Shown here: positions 21,280 to 30,336 of the stretch, piece after piece
How the letters are laid out: every line of letters starts with the position of its first letter
How positions within the stretch are numbered: position 1 is the first letter of the stretch
From: Pseudomonas sp. MPC6
GTDB taxonomy: Bacteria; Pseudomonadota; Gammaproteobacteria; Pseudomonadales; Pseudomonadaceae
DNA length: 64,000 nt
Assembly (NCBI RefSeq): GCF_006094435.1
Contig: NZ_CP034783.1
Location: forward strand, 4,429,001 to 4,493,000
Direction of reading: 5' to 3'
Program-made: the position numbers and the translations under genes
Notes under the pieces: model-generated
Told to the model about the DNA's origin: nothing
What the model saw: only the letters and a program-made list of their open reading frames with translations
Database searches by the model: none

Positions 21280-22944
21280 CTAACCCCGATGACGTCCCCT
21301 GAAGAAATCTATCAACCCCTGTGTCGAGGAATCATCTGCCGGTTCCGCGTCATAGCGAGTCAGCAGGTTGTAAACGCTGTTGCCCAGTTCCTTGCCCAGC
21401 TCCACGCCCCATTGATCAAACGAATTGACTCCCCAGATGACACCCTGGACAAAGACCTTATGTTCATAAAGCGCAATCAGCGCCCCCAGGCTATGTGGAT
21501 TGATGACTTCAAGCGCGACTGTATTACTGGGCCGGTTACCGGGGATTACCTTATGCGGCGCCAGCCGTTCAATCTCACTGGATGACAGGCCTTTGGCTTT
21601 CAGTTCTGCCTCGGCTTCACCACGGGTTTTACCGCGCATCAGCGCCTGGCTTTGAGACAAGCAATTGGCGTACAGCCATTCCTGATGGTCAGCCACTGGA
21701 TTATGGCTGACCACCGGTACAATGAAATCAGCCGGAATCAGAGGCGTGCCTTGATGCAGCAACTGATGGTAAGCGTGCTGTCCGTTACATCCCACGCCGC
21801 CCCAGATGACCGGGCCAGTGGTGTAGGAAACCGGCGTGCCGTCAAGACGGACACTTTTACCATTGGATTCCATGTCCATCTGCTGCAAATGCTTTACGAA
21901 GTTGCGAAGGTTGTGGTCATAGGGCAAGAACGCATAACTTTGCGCCCCCCAAAAGTTGTGATACCAAACCCCGAGTACCGCTAAAAGAACGGGAAGGTTC
22001 TGTTCCAGCGGTTCATTCAGAAAATGCTGATCCATCGCGTAGGCGCCGGACAGCAGTTCCTTGAAGTTAGCGATGCCAATGGCCAGCGCAATTGGCAGTC
22101 CGATTGCCGACCAGAGTGAATAACGACCCCCGACCCAGTCCCACATGGGGAAAATGTTGGCTTCACGGATGCCGAAATCCAGCGCGGCCTGGCGATTACT
22201 GGTCACGGCAATGAAATGGCGATACAGCTTCTCTTCCGTCCCGCCCTTGGCCAGGTACCAGCTTCGACACGCGTGCGCGTTCTTCAAGGTTTCCAGAGTC
22301 CCGAAGGTTTTGCTGGAGATGATGAACAGCGTTGTTTCCACGTTCAGATCGGCTGTCACCTCTCGAAACTCATTGCCGTCGATGTTAGCCAGGTAATGGC
22401 ACCGCACCCCATGCCGAGCGAAAGGCGCCAGGGCTTCAGAGACCAGCTCCGGGCCCAGAAATGAGCCGCCGATACCAATGTTCACGACATCAGTGATGAC
22501 CTTGTCGTTGTAACCACGCCAAAGGTGGCTATGGATACGACTCACCACGTCGGTCATCTGCGCCAGGGCACTATGCACATCGCGCATCAGGTTGCGGCCA
22601 TCGACCATCAACGGCTCCCCCACTGGACGCCGCAGCGCGGTATGCAGCACAGGACGCCCCTCGGAACAGTTGATTTTTTCTCCACTGAACATGGCGTGCG
22701 CGGCCTGTTCCACGCCTGCCTCACGCGCGAGGTTGACAAGCAGTGAGCGCGTCTGGTGAGTGATCAGGTTTTTGGAGTAATCCAGAAACAGCCCGCAGCC
22801 TGCCAGGGAAAAATCCTGAAAGCGTTGACTGTCATCCCGGAAAGCATCGCGCATACTGAAATTGTTCATGCTCTCCCGATGGTCGAGCAGGTTGCGCCAT
22901 GCCGGCAATGCAGTCACATCACTCGCTTTGTTGTAGTTATTCAT
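21280..22944 (-). CDS. pgi: Glucose-6-phosphate isomerase
   Basis: Interconverts glucose-6-phosphate and fructose-6-phosphate. The 554-residue protein has the full signature set: [35 protein letters not shown], and [15 protein letters not shown] near the end. Length is normal for the bacterial enzyme. Pseudomonads lack phosphofructokinase, so a Pgi inside a sugar cluster directs fructose-6-phosphate to the Entner-Doudoroff pathway. This may be a second pgi copy of the genome; that cannot be seen here. It lies between the porin and the LacI repressor, all on the minus strand. Confidence 0.95.
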   Translation of the reverse strand: MNNYNKASDVTALPAWRNLLDHRESMNNFSMRDAFRDDSQRFQDFSLAGCGLFLDYSKNLITHQTRSLLVNLAREAGVEQAAHAMFSGEKINCSEGRPVLHTALRRPVGEPLMVDGRNLMRDVHSALAQMTDVVSRIHSHLWRGYNDKVITDVVNIGIGGSFLGPELVSEALAPFARHGVRCHYLANIDGNEFREVTADLNVETTLFIISSKTFGTLETLKNAHACRSWYLAKGGTEEKLYRHFIAVTSNRQAALDFGIREANIFPMWDWVGGRYSLWSAIGLPIALAIGIANFKELLSGAYAMDQHFLNEPLEQNLPVLLAVLGVWYHNFWGAQSYAFLPYDHNLRNFVKHLQQMDMESNGKSVRLDGTPVSYTTGPVIWGGVGCNGQHAYHQLLHQGTPLIPADFIVPVVSHNPVADHQEWLYANCLSQSQALMRGKTRGEAEAELKAKGLSSSEIERLAPHKVIPGNRPSNTVALEVINPHSLGALIALYEHKVFVQGVIWGVNSFDQWGVELGKELGNSVYNLLTRYDAEPADDSSTQGLIDFFRGRHRG

Positions 22945-23337
22945 GCTCAGTCTCTCTTTTCCAATCCGGCTTGCGCCGTCTGAACCAACGATTCCAATCG
23001 GGTTGTTTTATACTTCGCGAACGCACAAGTGCCCGGCAGCCGTATGCGCTACAGTGTCTGATTACTCTGTATTATCGGACTTCGTTCCAAGAGATCGGAA
23101 TTCACCAACGCGATCTAAATAGACCCAATCTCAATAACCGAACCATCAAAACCTGAAAAAAAACCGAACACCGGTCACTCAATAAAAAAGGTGAACTTAT
23201 GCAAATGTGCACGACAAATGGAAAACGAGGTACTGGCCGCTTACTTTAAAAGTTCATTCAGGCGGTCAGACGTGGAAATAATCGGAATAATTCACGCCCG
23301 CAACCGCCAGTTCATCAGGATCAATCCCTGAGCACAA
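22945..23337. other. Intergenic gap between lacI-type gene and pgi
   Basis: 393 bases without a recognisable gene. It is clearly less GC-rich than its surroundings and presumably carries the pgi promoter. No AAGCGCTT operator like those upstream of the ABC genes was seen in it, and no convincing hairpin terminator. Confidence 0.5.
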
Positions 23338-24342
23338 TTATTTGGGAAAGCCGCAAGAGTCCCGCTGAATTAAAGAGGGTTTCAATCGAAGCGTCTGACG
23401 GCGCCCCTCAGGTTGCTTGATACGCTTCAAGAGAAGCTTCACCGCCTGGGTTCCCAATTCCTCGAGAGGTTGCGCCATAACGGTCAATCGGGGGCTAAAA
23501 GCATCCGCCCAGTCGAAGTCGTCAAAGCCGACCAGCGCGATGTCCTTTGGCACTTCAAGACCTGCTGCACGAAGAGCGTGCATCGCACCGATGGTCATCA
23601 GATTGTTGGCAGTCATGATGGCGGTCGGCGGGTGCTCCAGCGCCAGCAAACGGCGAGTGGCTTCCATGGCCGGCGCAATCGCCGATTCACCACAGCAAAC
23701 CAATTGCTCGTCGTAGGCAATTCCAGCCTCAGCCAAGGCCGAACGGTAGCCGTCAATTCGCTCAAGAGAAGAAGACTGGGTCAATCGTCCGGAGACCATC
23801 CCGATACGCCGATGTCCAAGTTTAATCAAATGTGCAATCAACTCTTGAGAGGATTGCTTGTTCTCTACCCCCACCTGATCGAAAGACGTCGACAGCAGCC
23901 GATCGATGAGAACCGTGGGTATGTTGTTGGCCTTCAAGTAATTGAAAACTCTATTTTCCGGATCATACTCCGAGGCCAGTACAATGCCGTCGACCCGTCT
24001 TTCATGCAGTGCCTTGACCGCTTTGAGCTCTTGCTCCGGATCTTTTTGCGTATTGACCAGTATCATCATCAAACCGCTTTTCGCACAGGCCGCTTCGATG
24101 GCACGTACTGTTTCACTGAAGTAATAGTTTGACAGCGTAGCGATCGCGACCCCTATGGCCCCTGAAGAGGAACGGGCCAGGGACCGTGCGAGCGAGTTTC
24201 GAATATAGCCTACGGCCTCTACAGCCTGATTCACGTTACGAACGGTGTCCGGATGTACTTTGCGAGTACCGTTGAGCACATGGGATACCGTAGACATTGA
24301 TACGTTTGCGGCCCGCGCGACATCACTCATCTTTGCGCCCAC
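23338..24342 (-). CDS. LacI-family repressor of the sugar cluster
   Basis: A 334-residue LacI regulator. The N-terminal headpiece reads MSDVARAANVSMSTVSHVLNG, and a periplasmic-binding-type effector domain follows (ALVGFDDFDWADAF, EELGTQAVKLLL). A GTG start at 24342 with AAAGGAG upstream fits best. It is divergent from the ABC operon and upstream of pgi. The paired GCGCTT palindromes in the gap are the expected operators. The inducer is likely the imported sugar or its phosphate. Confidence 0.88.
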   Translation of the reverse strand: MGAKMSDVARAANVSMSTVSHVLNGTRKVHPDTVRNVNQAVEAVGYIRNSLARSLARSSSGAIGVAIATLSNYYFSETVRAIEAACAKSGLMMILVNTQKDPEQELKAVKALHERRVDGIVLASEYDPENRVFNYLKANNIPTVLIDRLLSTSFDQVGVENKQSSQELIAHLIKLGHRRIGMVSGRLTQSSSLERIDGYRSALAEAGIAYDEQLVCCGESAIAPAMEATRRLLALEHPPTAIMTANNLMTIGAMHALRAAGLEVPKDIALVGFDDFDWADAFSPRLTVMAQPLEELGTQAVKLLLKRIKQPEGRRQTLRLKPSLIQRDSCGFPK

Positions 24343-24363
24343 TGTGTACCACTCCTTTCTCAC

Positions 24364-24640
24364 GTGAATTCATGGATAGCGCCGGGCTCATGCCCGGCAC
24401 CAAGCCATTGTAAAGCTCACGGCGAGAAAATGTGTCGCAAGCTCCGGGAATCGATGCCGGGACAGGCGTGCGATGTCGGGGCGAACCCAGCGAGGTGCGC
24501 TGTACACCGACAGCGGGCAAGGCGAGATGATGGACTGCGCTATGCAGCATGGCCGGGCACTCCTTTTTATTATTTTTGGCGATCCCCTGGCGAACCGTTA
24601 ACGGGAGCAGGGACGCTGTCGAAAAAAGCATAGCCGAGAC
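24364..24640. other. Untranslated stretch upstream of the LacI gene
   Basis: About 280 bases between the LacI start and the operator cluster. It contains several short GC-rich inverted repeats, such as GCCGGGCTCATGCCCGGC near 24380, but no protein-like frame. A small RNA or a long leader for the LacI gene is possible and cannot be shown. Confidence 0.35.
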
Positions 24641-24723
24641 GAAAGCGCTTGCGCAAGCGCTTTCCTAACTTTCCAAATTCCCTCCATCGACAAAGGAAAG
24701 CGCTTGCGCAAGCGCTTTCCTTT
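24641..24723. promoter_or_regulatory. Paired LacI-type operators (four AAGCGCTT motifs)
   Basis: Two perfect palindromes flank a 27-bp spacer. The first, 24641-24664, holds AAGCGCTT at 24643 and 24655. The second is a 32-bp perfect palindrome, 24692-24723, with AAGCGCTT at 24698 and 24710. Within each pair the motifs are 12 bp apart, and the pairs are 55 bp apart, close to five helical turns. AAGCGCTT cores are typical of LacI/GalR operators. The cluster sits 79 bp upstream of the ABC ATPase start. Confidence 0.8.
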
Positions 24724-24801
24724 GAACTATGTTTGTCGAACAAGAACAACCGATGAGCGGTTTCACCACTTCTCAAATCGGTAGATAAGGAGTCAACCGC
24801 T

Positions 24802-26361
24802 ATGCTGAATACCGGATCTGAAAGCCCTCCCCCTGCTCTATTGGAAATGCGCGCCATCTCCAAGTCATTCAATGGCGTACGCGTCCTGCATGACATCGAC
24901 CTCAGTATCTTCCCCGGACAAATCCACGCGCTAATGGGCGAAAACGGCGCCGGAAAATCCACGCTGATGAAAATACTGTCGGGGGCCTATATCGCCGACA
25001 GTGGCACTATCCGAATCGATGGATGTGATATTCGACATTACGGCCTCAATGATGCGAAGCGTCATGGCATCTCGGTTATCTATCAAGAGCTCAGCTTGTG
25101 CGCGAACATGAGCGTGGTCGAAAACATCTACCTGGGTAGAGAAATTCGTCGATGCGGCGTTATAAACCACAAGGCTATGACCGAAGGCGCGCAAGTTGTA
25201 CTAAAGCGACTTGGCGTCACATTCGATCCACACGCGCTAGTCGCTACATTGTCGATTGCGGACCAGCAACTGGTTGAAATCGCCCGTGCAATTCATGCCG
25301 ATACGCGAATCCTGGTGATGGACGAGCCTACAACGCCGCTGTCTTCAAAAGAGACTGAAAGTCTGTTTACCCTGATTCGCCAGTTACGTGATGAAGGTGT
25401 CGCAATCATTTATATCAGCCATCGAATGGCTGAAATATACGCGCTGTCCGATTTTGTTTCGGTGCTCCGGGACGGTCATTACGTGGGTTCGCTGGACCGT
25501 GGCACGCTATCGGCCGAAACCCTGGTCCGAATGATGGTGGGGCGCGATGTCTCCGGTTTCTATGCCCATGAGCGTGCTTCGTGTACTTATGAGCAACCGA
25601 TACTGCGCGTTCGCAACCTGACAGACGGATACAAGATCAAGGATTGCAGTTTCGAACTTTACGCGGGCGAAATTCTCGGGATTGCAGGACTGGTGGGTTC
25701 AGGGAGAACGGAACTTGCCCGATTGATCGCAGGTATCGATGCGTACGCCGGGGGACACCTTGAACTGGATGGCGAAGTTGTAGCCATACGCTCCCCTCGC
25801 GATGCAGGCAATGCAGGTATCGCCTATCTGACAGAAGACCGTAAAGCCTTGGGCCTCTTTCTCGATATGAGTGTCCACGACAATATCAATGTCTGTGTGT
25901 TGGGAAGTGATGCTTCATTGACGGGTGTTGTGGACCGATCGGCTGGAACCGCACGCGTTAAACAGGCCATTCAGGCACTCAATATCAAAGCCTCCCCGGA
26001 CATCAATGTCGGCGCGCTGTCTGGAGGCAACCAACAAAAGGTTTTGCTGGCTCGTCTACTTGAAATGAAGCCCAGGGTGCTGTTCCTCGACGAGCCTACT
26101 TCGGGAGTCGATATTGGAGCCAAAACAGAAATATATAAAATAATCAATGCATTGGCCGCCTCCGGCGTTTGTGTAGTGATGATTTCAAGTGAACTGCCAG
26201 AGATTGTCGGAATTGCTGACCGTGTGTTGGTCATGTGTGAAGGAAAACTTGTCGCCGAACTCGGTGGCCGCAGCGGTCTTGATATCACACCTGAAACCAT
26301 TATCGCGTTTGCCACAGGCAGCGACAGCTTGACTCTAGCCAACGGAGACTTAGTCCAATGA
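24802..26361 (+). CDS. Sugar ABC importer, double ATPase (RbsA/FruK type)
   Basis: Energises sugar uptake. The 519 residues contain two ABC domains. The first has Walker [10 protein letters not shown] at 46-54 and Walker [10 protein letters not shown]. The second has the degenerate [10 protein letters not shown] in place of Walker A, signature [13 protein letters not shown] and Walker [13 protein letters not shown]. That pattern is typical of ribose, xylose and fructose importers of the CUT2 class. It overlaps the permease by 4 bp (ATGA). AAGGAG precedes the ATG. Confidence 0.93.
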   Translation: MLNTGSESPPPALLEMRAISKSFNGVRVLHDIDLSIFPGQIHALMGENGAGKSTLMKILSGAYIADSGTIRIDGCDIRHYGLNDAKRHGISVIYQELSLCANMSVVENIYLGREIRRCGVINHKAMTEGAQVVLKRLGVTFDPHALVATLSIADQQLVEIARAIHADTRILVMDEPTTPLSSKETESLFTLIRQLRDEGVAIIYISHRMAEIYALSDFVSVLRDGHYVGSLDRGTLSAETLVRMMVGRDVSGFYAHERASCTYEQPILRVRNLTDGYKIKDCSFELYAGEILGIAGLVGSGRTELARLIAGIDAYAGGHLELDGEVVAIRSPRDAGNAGIAYLTEDRKALGLFLDMSVHDNINVCVLGSDASLTGVVDRSAGTARVKQAIQALNIKASPDINVGALSGGNQQKVLLARLLEMKPRVLFLDEPTSGVDIGAKTEIYKIINALAASGVCVVMISSELPEIVGIADRVLVMCEGKLVAELGGRSGLDITPETIIAFATGSDSLTLANGDLVQ

Positions 26362-27380
26362 CTTCCCCATTGCAACGCAAAGTAGCAAGTGACTTCATCA
26401 CCCCCAATGCACGGAACATCGCCGGACCTGGCGCACAGGAAAAAATGCGTCAACTGATGAGGGTGGCGGGCATGCTCCCCGTATTGCTGCTCCTGTGTGT
26501 AGGCTTCAGCCTGATGAGCGACAGCTTTTTCTCGGCGCAAAATTTTTCGATCATCAGCCAACAAGCCTCTATCAACGTGGTATTGGCATCCGGTCTGACT
26601 TTCGTGATTTTGACCGGGGGTATCGACCTCTCGGTGGGTTCGATCCTGGCTGTTTCCGCAGTAGTGGCGCTACTGGTATCGCAGGTCCCGGGGTTGGGCT
26701 CCTTGGCCATCCCTGCGGGGCTTGGAATCGGACTGTTGCTAGGGCTCGTCAATGGCGTGTTGGTCGCTTTCGGCAAGCTGCCTGCTTTTATAGTCACGCT
26801 GGGCGGATTGACGGCGATGCGTGGGATCGCACGCCTCATTGGCGAAGACAAAACAGTGTTCAACCCCGATCTGTCGTTTGCCTACATTGGTAACGATACG
26901 TTGTTCGGGGTGCCATGGCTGGTCGTGATCGCATTGGTCGTCGTGACGCTGTCGTGGCTCATTCTTCGTCGGACCGTTTTAGGCGTACAGATTTACGCAG
27001 TGGGCGGCAATCCTGAGGCCGCACGGTTATCGGGGATCAAGGTCTGGAAAGTCCTGCTCTTCGTCTATGCCATATCCGGTTTGCTGGCCGGTGTGGGGGC
27101 CATCATGACTTCCGCTCGATTGATGGCTGCCAACGGACTGCAAATGGGCCAGTCCTATGAACTCGACGCTATTGCCGCCGTTATCCTGGGAGGCACACGT
27201 TTCACCGGAGGCGTCGGCACCATCGTCGGCACGCTGATTGGCGCCCTGATCATCGCGACACTTTCCAACGGCCTGATATTGCTTGGGGTTTCGGATATCT
27301 GGCAATACATCATCAAGGGTGTCGTCATTATCGGGGCGGTCGCACTCGATCGCTTTCGGCAGACCGGCGCACGCACTTGA
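26358..27380 (+). CDS. Sugar ABC importer permease (RbsC type)
   Basis: A 340-residue inner-membrane permease of the BPD_transp_2 family with about 8-10 helices. Landmarks are [19 protein letters not shown], the signature of CUT2 permeases, and [21 protein letters not shown], the coupling-helix region. Start and stop overlap with the ATPase gene shows translational coupling. Confidence 0.93.
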   Translation: MTSPLQRKVASDFITPNARNIAGPGAQEKMRQLMRVAGMLPVLLLLCVGFSLMSDSFFSAQNFSIISQQASINVVLASGLTFVILTGGIDLSVGSILAVSAVVALLVSQVPGLGSLAIPAGLGIGLLLGLVNGVLVAFGKLPAFIVTLGGLTAMRGIARLIGEDKTVFNPDLSFAYIGNDTLFGVPWLVVIALVVVTLSWLILRRTVLGVQIYAVGGNPEAARLSGIKVWKVLLFVYAISGLLAGVGAIMTSARLMAANGLQMGQSYELDAIAAVILGGTRFTGGVGTIVGTLIGALIIATLSNGLILLGVSDIWQYIIKGVVIIGAVALDRFRQTGART

Positions 27381-27406
27381 ACCCTGTAAAACCCCTCTAA
27401 TATTCC

Positions 27407-27414
27407 AACAATAA
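27407..27414 (+). promoter_or_regulatory. Hfq/Crc-type CA motif before the sugar-binding protein
   Basis: AACAATAA lies 12 bases before the start codon of the binding protein, over its ribosome-binding region. It matches the AAnAAnAA catabolite-activity motif bound by Hfq with Crc in Pseudomonas, so translation is probably repressed while preferred carbon sources are present. Confidence 0.45.
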
Positions 27415-27426
27415 GAGACTGTACTC

Positions 27427-28353
27427 ATGAAGAAAACGATATTGGCCGCGGCTTGTGCATGCCTGGCATTTAACACCGCTCAAGCGCAAGAATTGAAATC
27501 CGTAGGAATAACCGTTGGCTCGTTGGGGAATCCTTATTTCGTTGCGATGGTAAATGGCGCCAAAGCGCAGGCCTTGCAAATCAATCCAGCCGCAAAATTT
27601 ACCTCAGTCTCGGCCGACTACGATTTAAACAAGCAGTTCACCCAGATCGATAACTTCATTTCATCGGGTGTCAACCTGATTCTTGTCAATGCCGTCGACC
27701 CTGTGGCAATTGCGCCTGCGATTGCGAAAGCGAGAAAGGCCGGCATCGTGGTTGTGGGTGTAGATGTCATGGTGCAAGGTGCCAACGCTACAGTACAGAC
27801 AGATAACGTCGAAGCCGGCAGGATAGTCTGCCAGTACATTGCCGAGCAACTGGGTGGCAAGGGTAACGTTATTATCCAGAACGGAACGCAAACTTCCGCA
27901 GTCCTGGACCGGGTCAATGGTTGCAAGAGTGTTTTCGCACAGGCACCCGCTATCAAGGTATTGTCCGATAATCAGGATGCCAAAGGCTCGCGCGAAGGTG
28001 GCTACAGCGTGATGCAAGGCGACCTGACCCGCTTTGCGAAAGTCGACGCGGTATTCGCCATCAATGATCCCCAAGCCATAGGTGCAGACCTGGCAGCAAA
28101 GCAACTCAAGCGTAAAGGCATCATTATCGCATCGGTGGATGGAGCTCCCGATATAGAGACAGCACTCAAGAGCGATACACAGATCCAGGCCTCTGCGTCT
28201 CAGTCCCCTTGGGGCCAGGCACAACAGGCCGTCACGATGGGCAATGACCTGCTCAATGGCAAAGCCCTGGAAAGCACAACGGTACTGCTGCAACCCTCGC
28301 TGGTAACCCGGGCCAATGTCTCGGAGTACAAAGGCTGGCAAGCTGATCATTAA
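27427..28353 (+). CDS. Sugar ABC importer periplasmic binding protein
   Basis: A 308-residue Peripla_BP_4 family protein. The Sec signal MKKTILAAACACLAFNTAQA is followed by the mature start QELKSVGITVGSLGNPYFVA. Conserved stretches are DNFISSGVNLILVNAVDP and KGIIIASVDGAPDIE. It captures the sugar for the permease and ATPase just upstream. The order ATPase-permease-binding protein is unusual for rbs-type operons but common in fru-like ones. Substrate inferred to be fructose from the downstream kinase. Confidence 0.9.
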   Translation: MKKTILAAACACLAFNTAQAQELKSVGITVGSLGNPYFVAMVNGAKAQALQINPAAKFTSVSADYDLNKQFTQIDNFISSGVNLILVNAVDPVAIAPAIAKARKAGIVVVGVDVMVQGANATVQTDNVEAGRIVCQYIAEQLGGKGNVIIQNGTQTSAVLDRVNGCKSVFAQAPAIKVLSDNQDAKGSREGGYSVMQGDLTRFAKVDAVFAINDPQAIGADLAAKQLKRKGIIIASVDGAPDIETALKSDTQIQASASQSPWGQAQQAVTMGNDLLNGKALESTTVLLQPSLVTRANVSEYKGWQADH

Positions 28354-28402
28354 CGGTTGAACCCAGCGGTATAAGGATCCTCAGCCTGTGATGCAGGGAA
28401 TG

Positions 28403-28427
28403 GCTGCTGCGAGGTGCTCGCAGCAGC
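28403..28427 (+). other. Perfect intercistronic hairpin
   Basis: GCTGCTGCGAG and CTCGCAGCAGC form an 11-bp perfect stem with a three-base loop. No T-run follows, so it is probably not a simple terminator. Its place 50 bp after the binding-protein stop suggests 3' stabilisation of that message, giving more binding protein than kinase. Confidence 0.5.
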
Positions 28428-28469
28428 CTGAGGAAAGACAGAGCGACGCCTGCTGACGAGAAATCTGGC

Positions 28470-29129
28470 ATGTATACCTACGCAAACACCCTTGTAAGCA
28501 CAGCGCTACTCGACTACGTCAAGGCACTGCCTGGCGATCGAGTTGTCGTTGCGTTAGCGGGACCGCCTGGTGCCGGTAAATCCACCGTCTCCGAGGCCTT
28601 GGCACAGGCCCTTAATAACAGTATGCCGGGGAGCGCAGCGGTCATTCCCGGAGATGGCTTTCATTACGATGACGCGGTTCTCGGATCCTTGAACCTCTTG
28701 GATCGTAAGGGTTCCCCCGATACATTCGACGTGGGTGGCTTCAGGAATCTACTGCTGCGGCTTCGTGCGAACAACGAACCCACGGTTGCCGTTCCGGTAT
28801 TCGATCGACGCCTGGAGATATCCCGTGCTGCAGGACGACTGGTTTCCTCTGAAGTGAAATATCTCATCGTGGAAGGCAACTACCTTCTATTGAACTTCGC
28901 CCCATGGTCGTCGTTGAGAAACTGTTTTGACGCGACGATTATGCTGCACGTCGATCGCAAAACCCTGGAGGCGCGACTGCTTGATCGATGGAGGTCATTC
29001 GGTTTCGATGAATCGGCCGCGTATGAAAAAGTCTGTCGAAACGACCTTCCGAATGCCGAACTTGTGATGTCAGCCAGCAGCGAAGCCGATTTTGCGCTCA
29101 CCGATGAACAACCCACTGGCTCTCCTTGA
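28470..29129 (+). CDS. P-loop kinase of the FrcK/uridine-kinase-like family
   Basis: A 219-residue nucleoside-kinase-like P-loop protein. Walker A is AGPPGAGKST at about 31-40, then IPGDGFHYDD and VPVFDRRLE, and IVEGNYLLL as the Walker B region. These match FrcK, the kinase-like gene linked to frcBCA fructose transport in rhizobia, and YfdG-like relatives. A role in phosphorylating the imported sugar or regulating transport is inferred. It is the fourth gene of the sugar operon. Confidence 0.75.
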   Translation: MYTYANTLVSTALLDYVKALPGDRVVVALAGPPGAGKSTVSEALAQALNNSMPGSAAVIPGDGFHYDDAVLGSLNLLDRKGSPDTFDVGGFRNLLLRLRANNEPTVAVPVFDRRLEISRAAGRLVSSEVKYLIVEGNYLLLNFAPWSSLRNCFDATIMLHVDRKTLEARLLDRWRSFGFDESAAYEKVCRNDLPNAELVMSASSEADFALTDEQPTGSP

Positions 29130-29227
29130 GAAACAATCATGCCGTTGACCAACAGCGGCGCTTGATCTGCTATCCGCCTTGCCACAATTGATTCAATGAC
29201 AACCTGTAGCGAACCTTTAAAGAGCAA

Positions 29228-30172
29228 ATGACTATGTATCTGGTATGTGGCGAAGCCCTGTTCGATTTCTTCAGTGAAAACGACGCTGGCGTTCAAGCTT
29301 CAAAAGTGAACTACAAGGCCGTTGCTGGCGGCTCACCGTTCAACGTCGCCGTGGGACTGCGGCGCCTGGGCATCGATGCAGCACTGTTCGCCGGGTTGTC
29401 CACCGACTACCTGGGCCGGCGCTTACGGCAAGTACTGCAGGAGGAAGGCGTGCGCCCGGACTACCTGCAGGACTTCGATGCACCGACCACCCTCGCCATG
29501 GTCGCCGTCGGTGCCGACGGCTCGCCGCATTACAGCTTCCGCGGCGAAGGCTGCGCCGATCGCCAGCTGTTGCCAGGGCACTTGCCTGAGTTGGGCGCTG
29601 AGGTGCGCGGGTTGCATATCGGCTCGTTCTCGTTGGTGGTGCAGCCGATTGCCGATACCCTGCTGGCGCTGGTCCGCCGGGAAAGCGGCAAACGCCTGAT
29701 CAGCCTCGACCCCAACGTGCGACTCAACCCGGAGCCGGATATCGAGCGTTGGCGCGAACGCATCAGCACGCTGGTCGAGCATGCCGACCTGATCAAGGTC
29801 AGTGACGAAGACCTGAACCTGCTCTACCCCGGGCGCGACCCGCAGAACGTGATCGAGGGTTGGCTGGAGCACCGCTGCCAACTGGTATTCCTCACCCGCG
29901 GCGGTCAGGGCGCCACCGTGTTCAGCCGCCGCCATGGCACCTGGTCGGTGCCGGCCCGTGCCGTGGCGATGGTCGACACCGTGGGCGCCGGTGACACCTT
30001 CCAGGCGGCATTGATCGCTTGGCTGACCGAGCAGCAGCTGGATTCGGTGGAAGGCTTGCAGCGCTTGAGCCGCGAACAGATCGACGCAATGCTCACCTTT
30101 GCCGTCAGCGCCGCCGCCCTGACCTGTGGCAAGACCGGGCCGGACTTGCCTTTGCGGCATCAGTTGGATTGA
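29228..30172 (+). CDS. Fructokinase, PfkB family (MtlZ-like)
   Basis: Phosphorylates fructose to fructose-6-phosphate. The 314 residues show the PfkB signatures GGSPFNVAVGLRRLG near the N-terminus and DTVGAGDTFQAALIAW with the catalytic Asp near the C-terminus. The sequence is very like MtlZ, the fructokinase of the P. fluorescens mannitol operon, as I remember it. From about base 29340 the GC content and codon bias rise sharply compared with the ABC genes, hinting at a different history. It closes the sugar cluster; Pgi then takes the product. Confidence 0.88.
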   Translation: MTMYLVCGEALFDFFSENDAGVQASKVNYKAVAGGSPFNVAVGLRRLGIDAALFAGLSTDYLGRRLRQVLQEEGVRPDYLQDFDAPTTLAMVAVGADGSPHYSFRGEGCADRQLLPGHLPELGAEVRGLHIGSFSLVVQPIADTLLALVRRESGKRLISLDPNVRLNPEPDIERWRERISTLVEHADLIKVSDEDLNLLYPGRDPQNVIEGWLEHRCQLVFLTRGGQGATVFSRRHGTWSVPARAVAMVDTVGAGDTFQAALIAWLTEQQLDSVEGLQRLSREQIDAMLTFAVSAAALTCGKTGPDLPLRHQLD

Positions 30173-30295
30173 CATCTGGTCAGGGTCGGCGCCGCGGGCA
30201 CTGCGGTCTTCGCGGGGGTCTCCGGCCTGGCCTGGGGTGAATCTGTCCATAAAGACATTACAGGTATCATTTGATAACTCATCACATTTGCGTAT

Positions 30296-30314
30296 GATAT
30301 GGATTCTCATTAAC
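30296..30314 (+). promoter_or_regulatory. Fur box of the TonB receptor
   Basis: The 19-mer GATATGGATTCTCATTAAC matches the consensus GATAATGATAATCATTATC at 14 of 19 positions. It lies 23 bp upstream of the receptor start, so iron repression through Fur is expected. AACAACAA at 30312-30319, a Hfq/Crc-type motif, overlaps its end. Confidence 0.65.
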
Positions 30315-30336
30315 AACAAGCCAAATGTGAGTGCAC

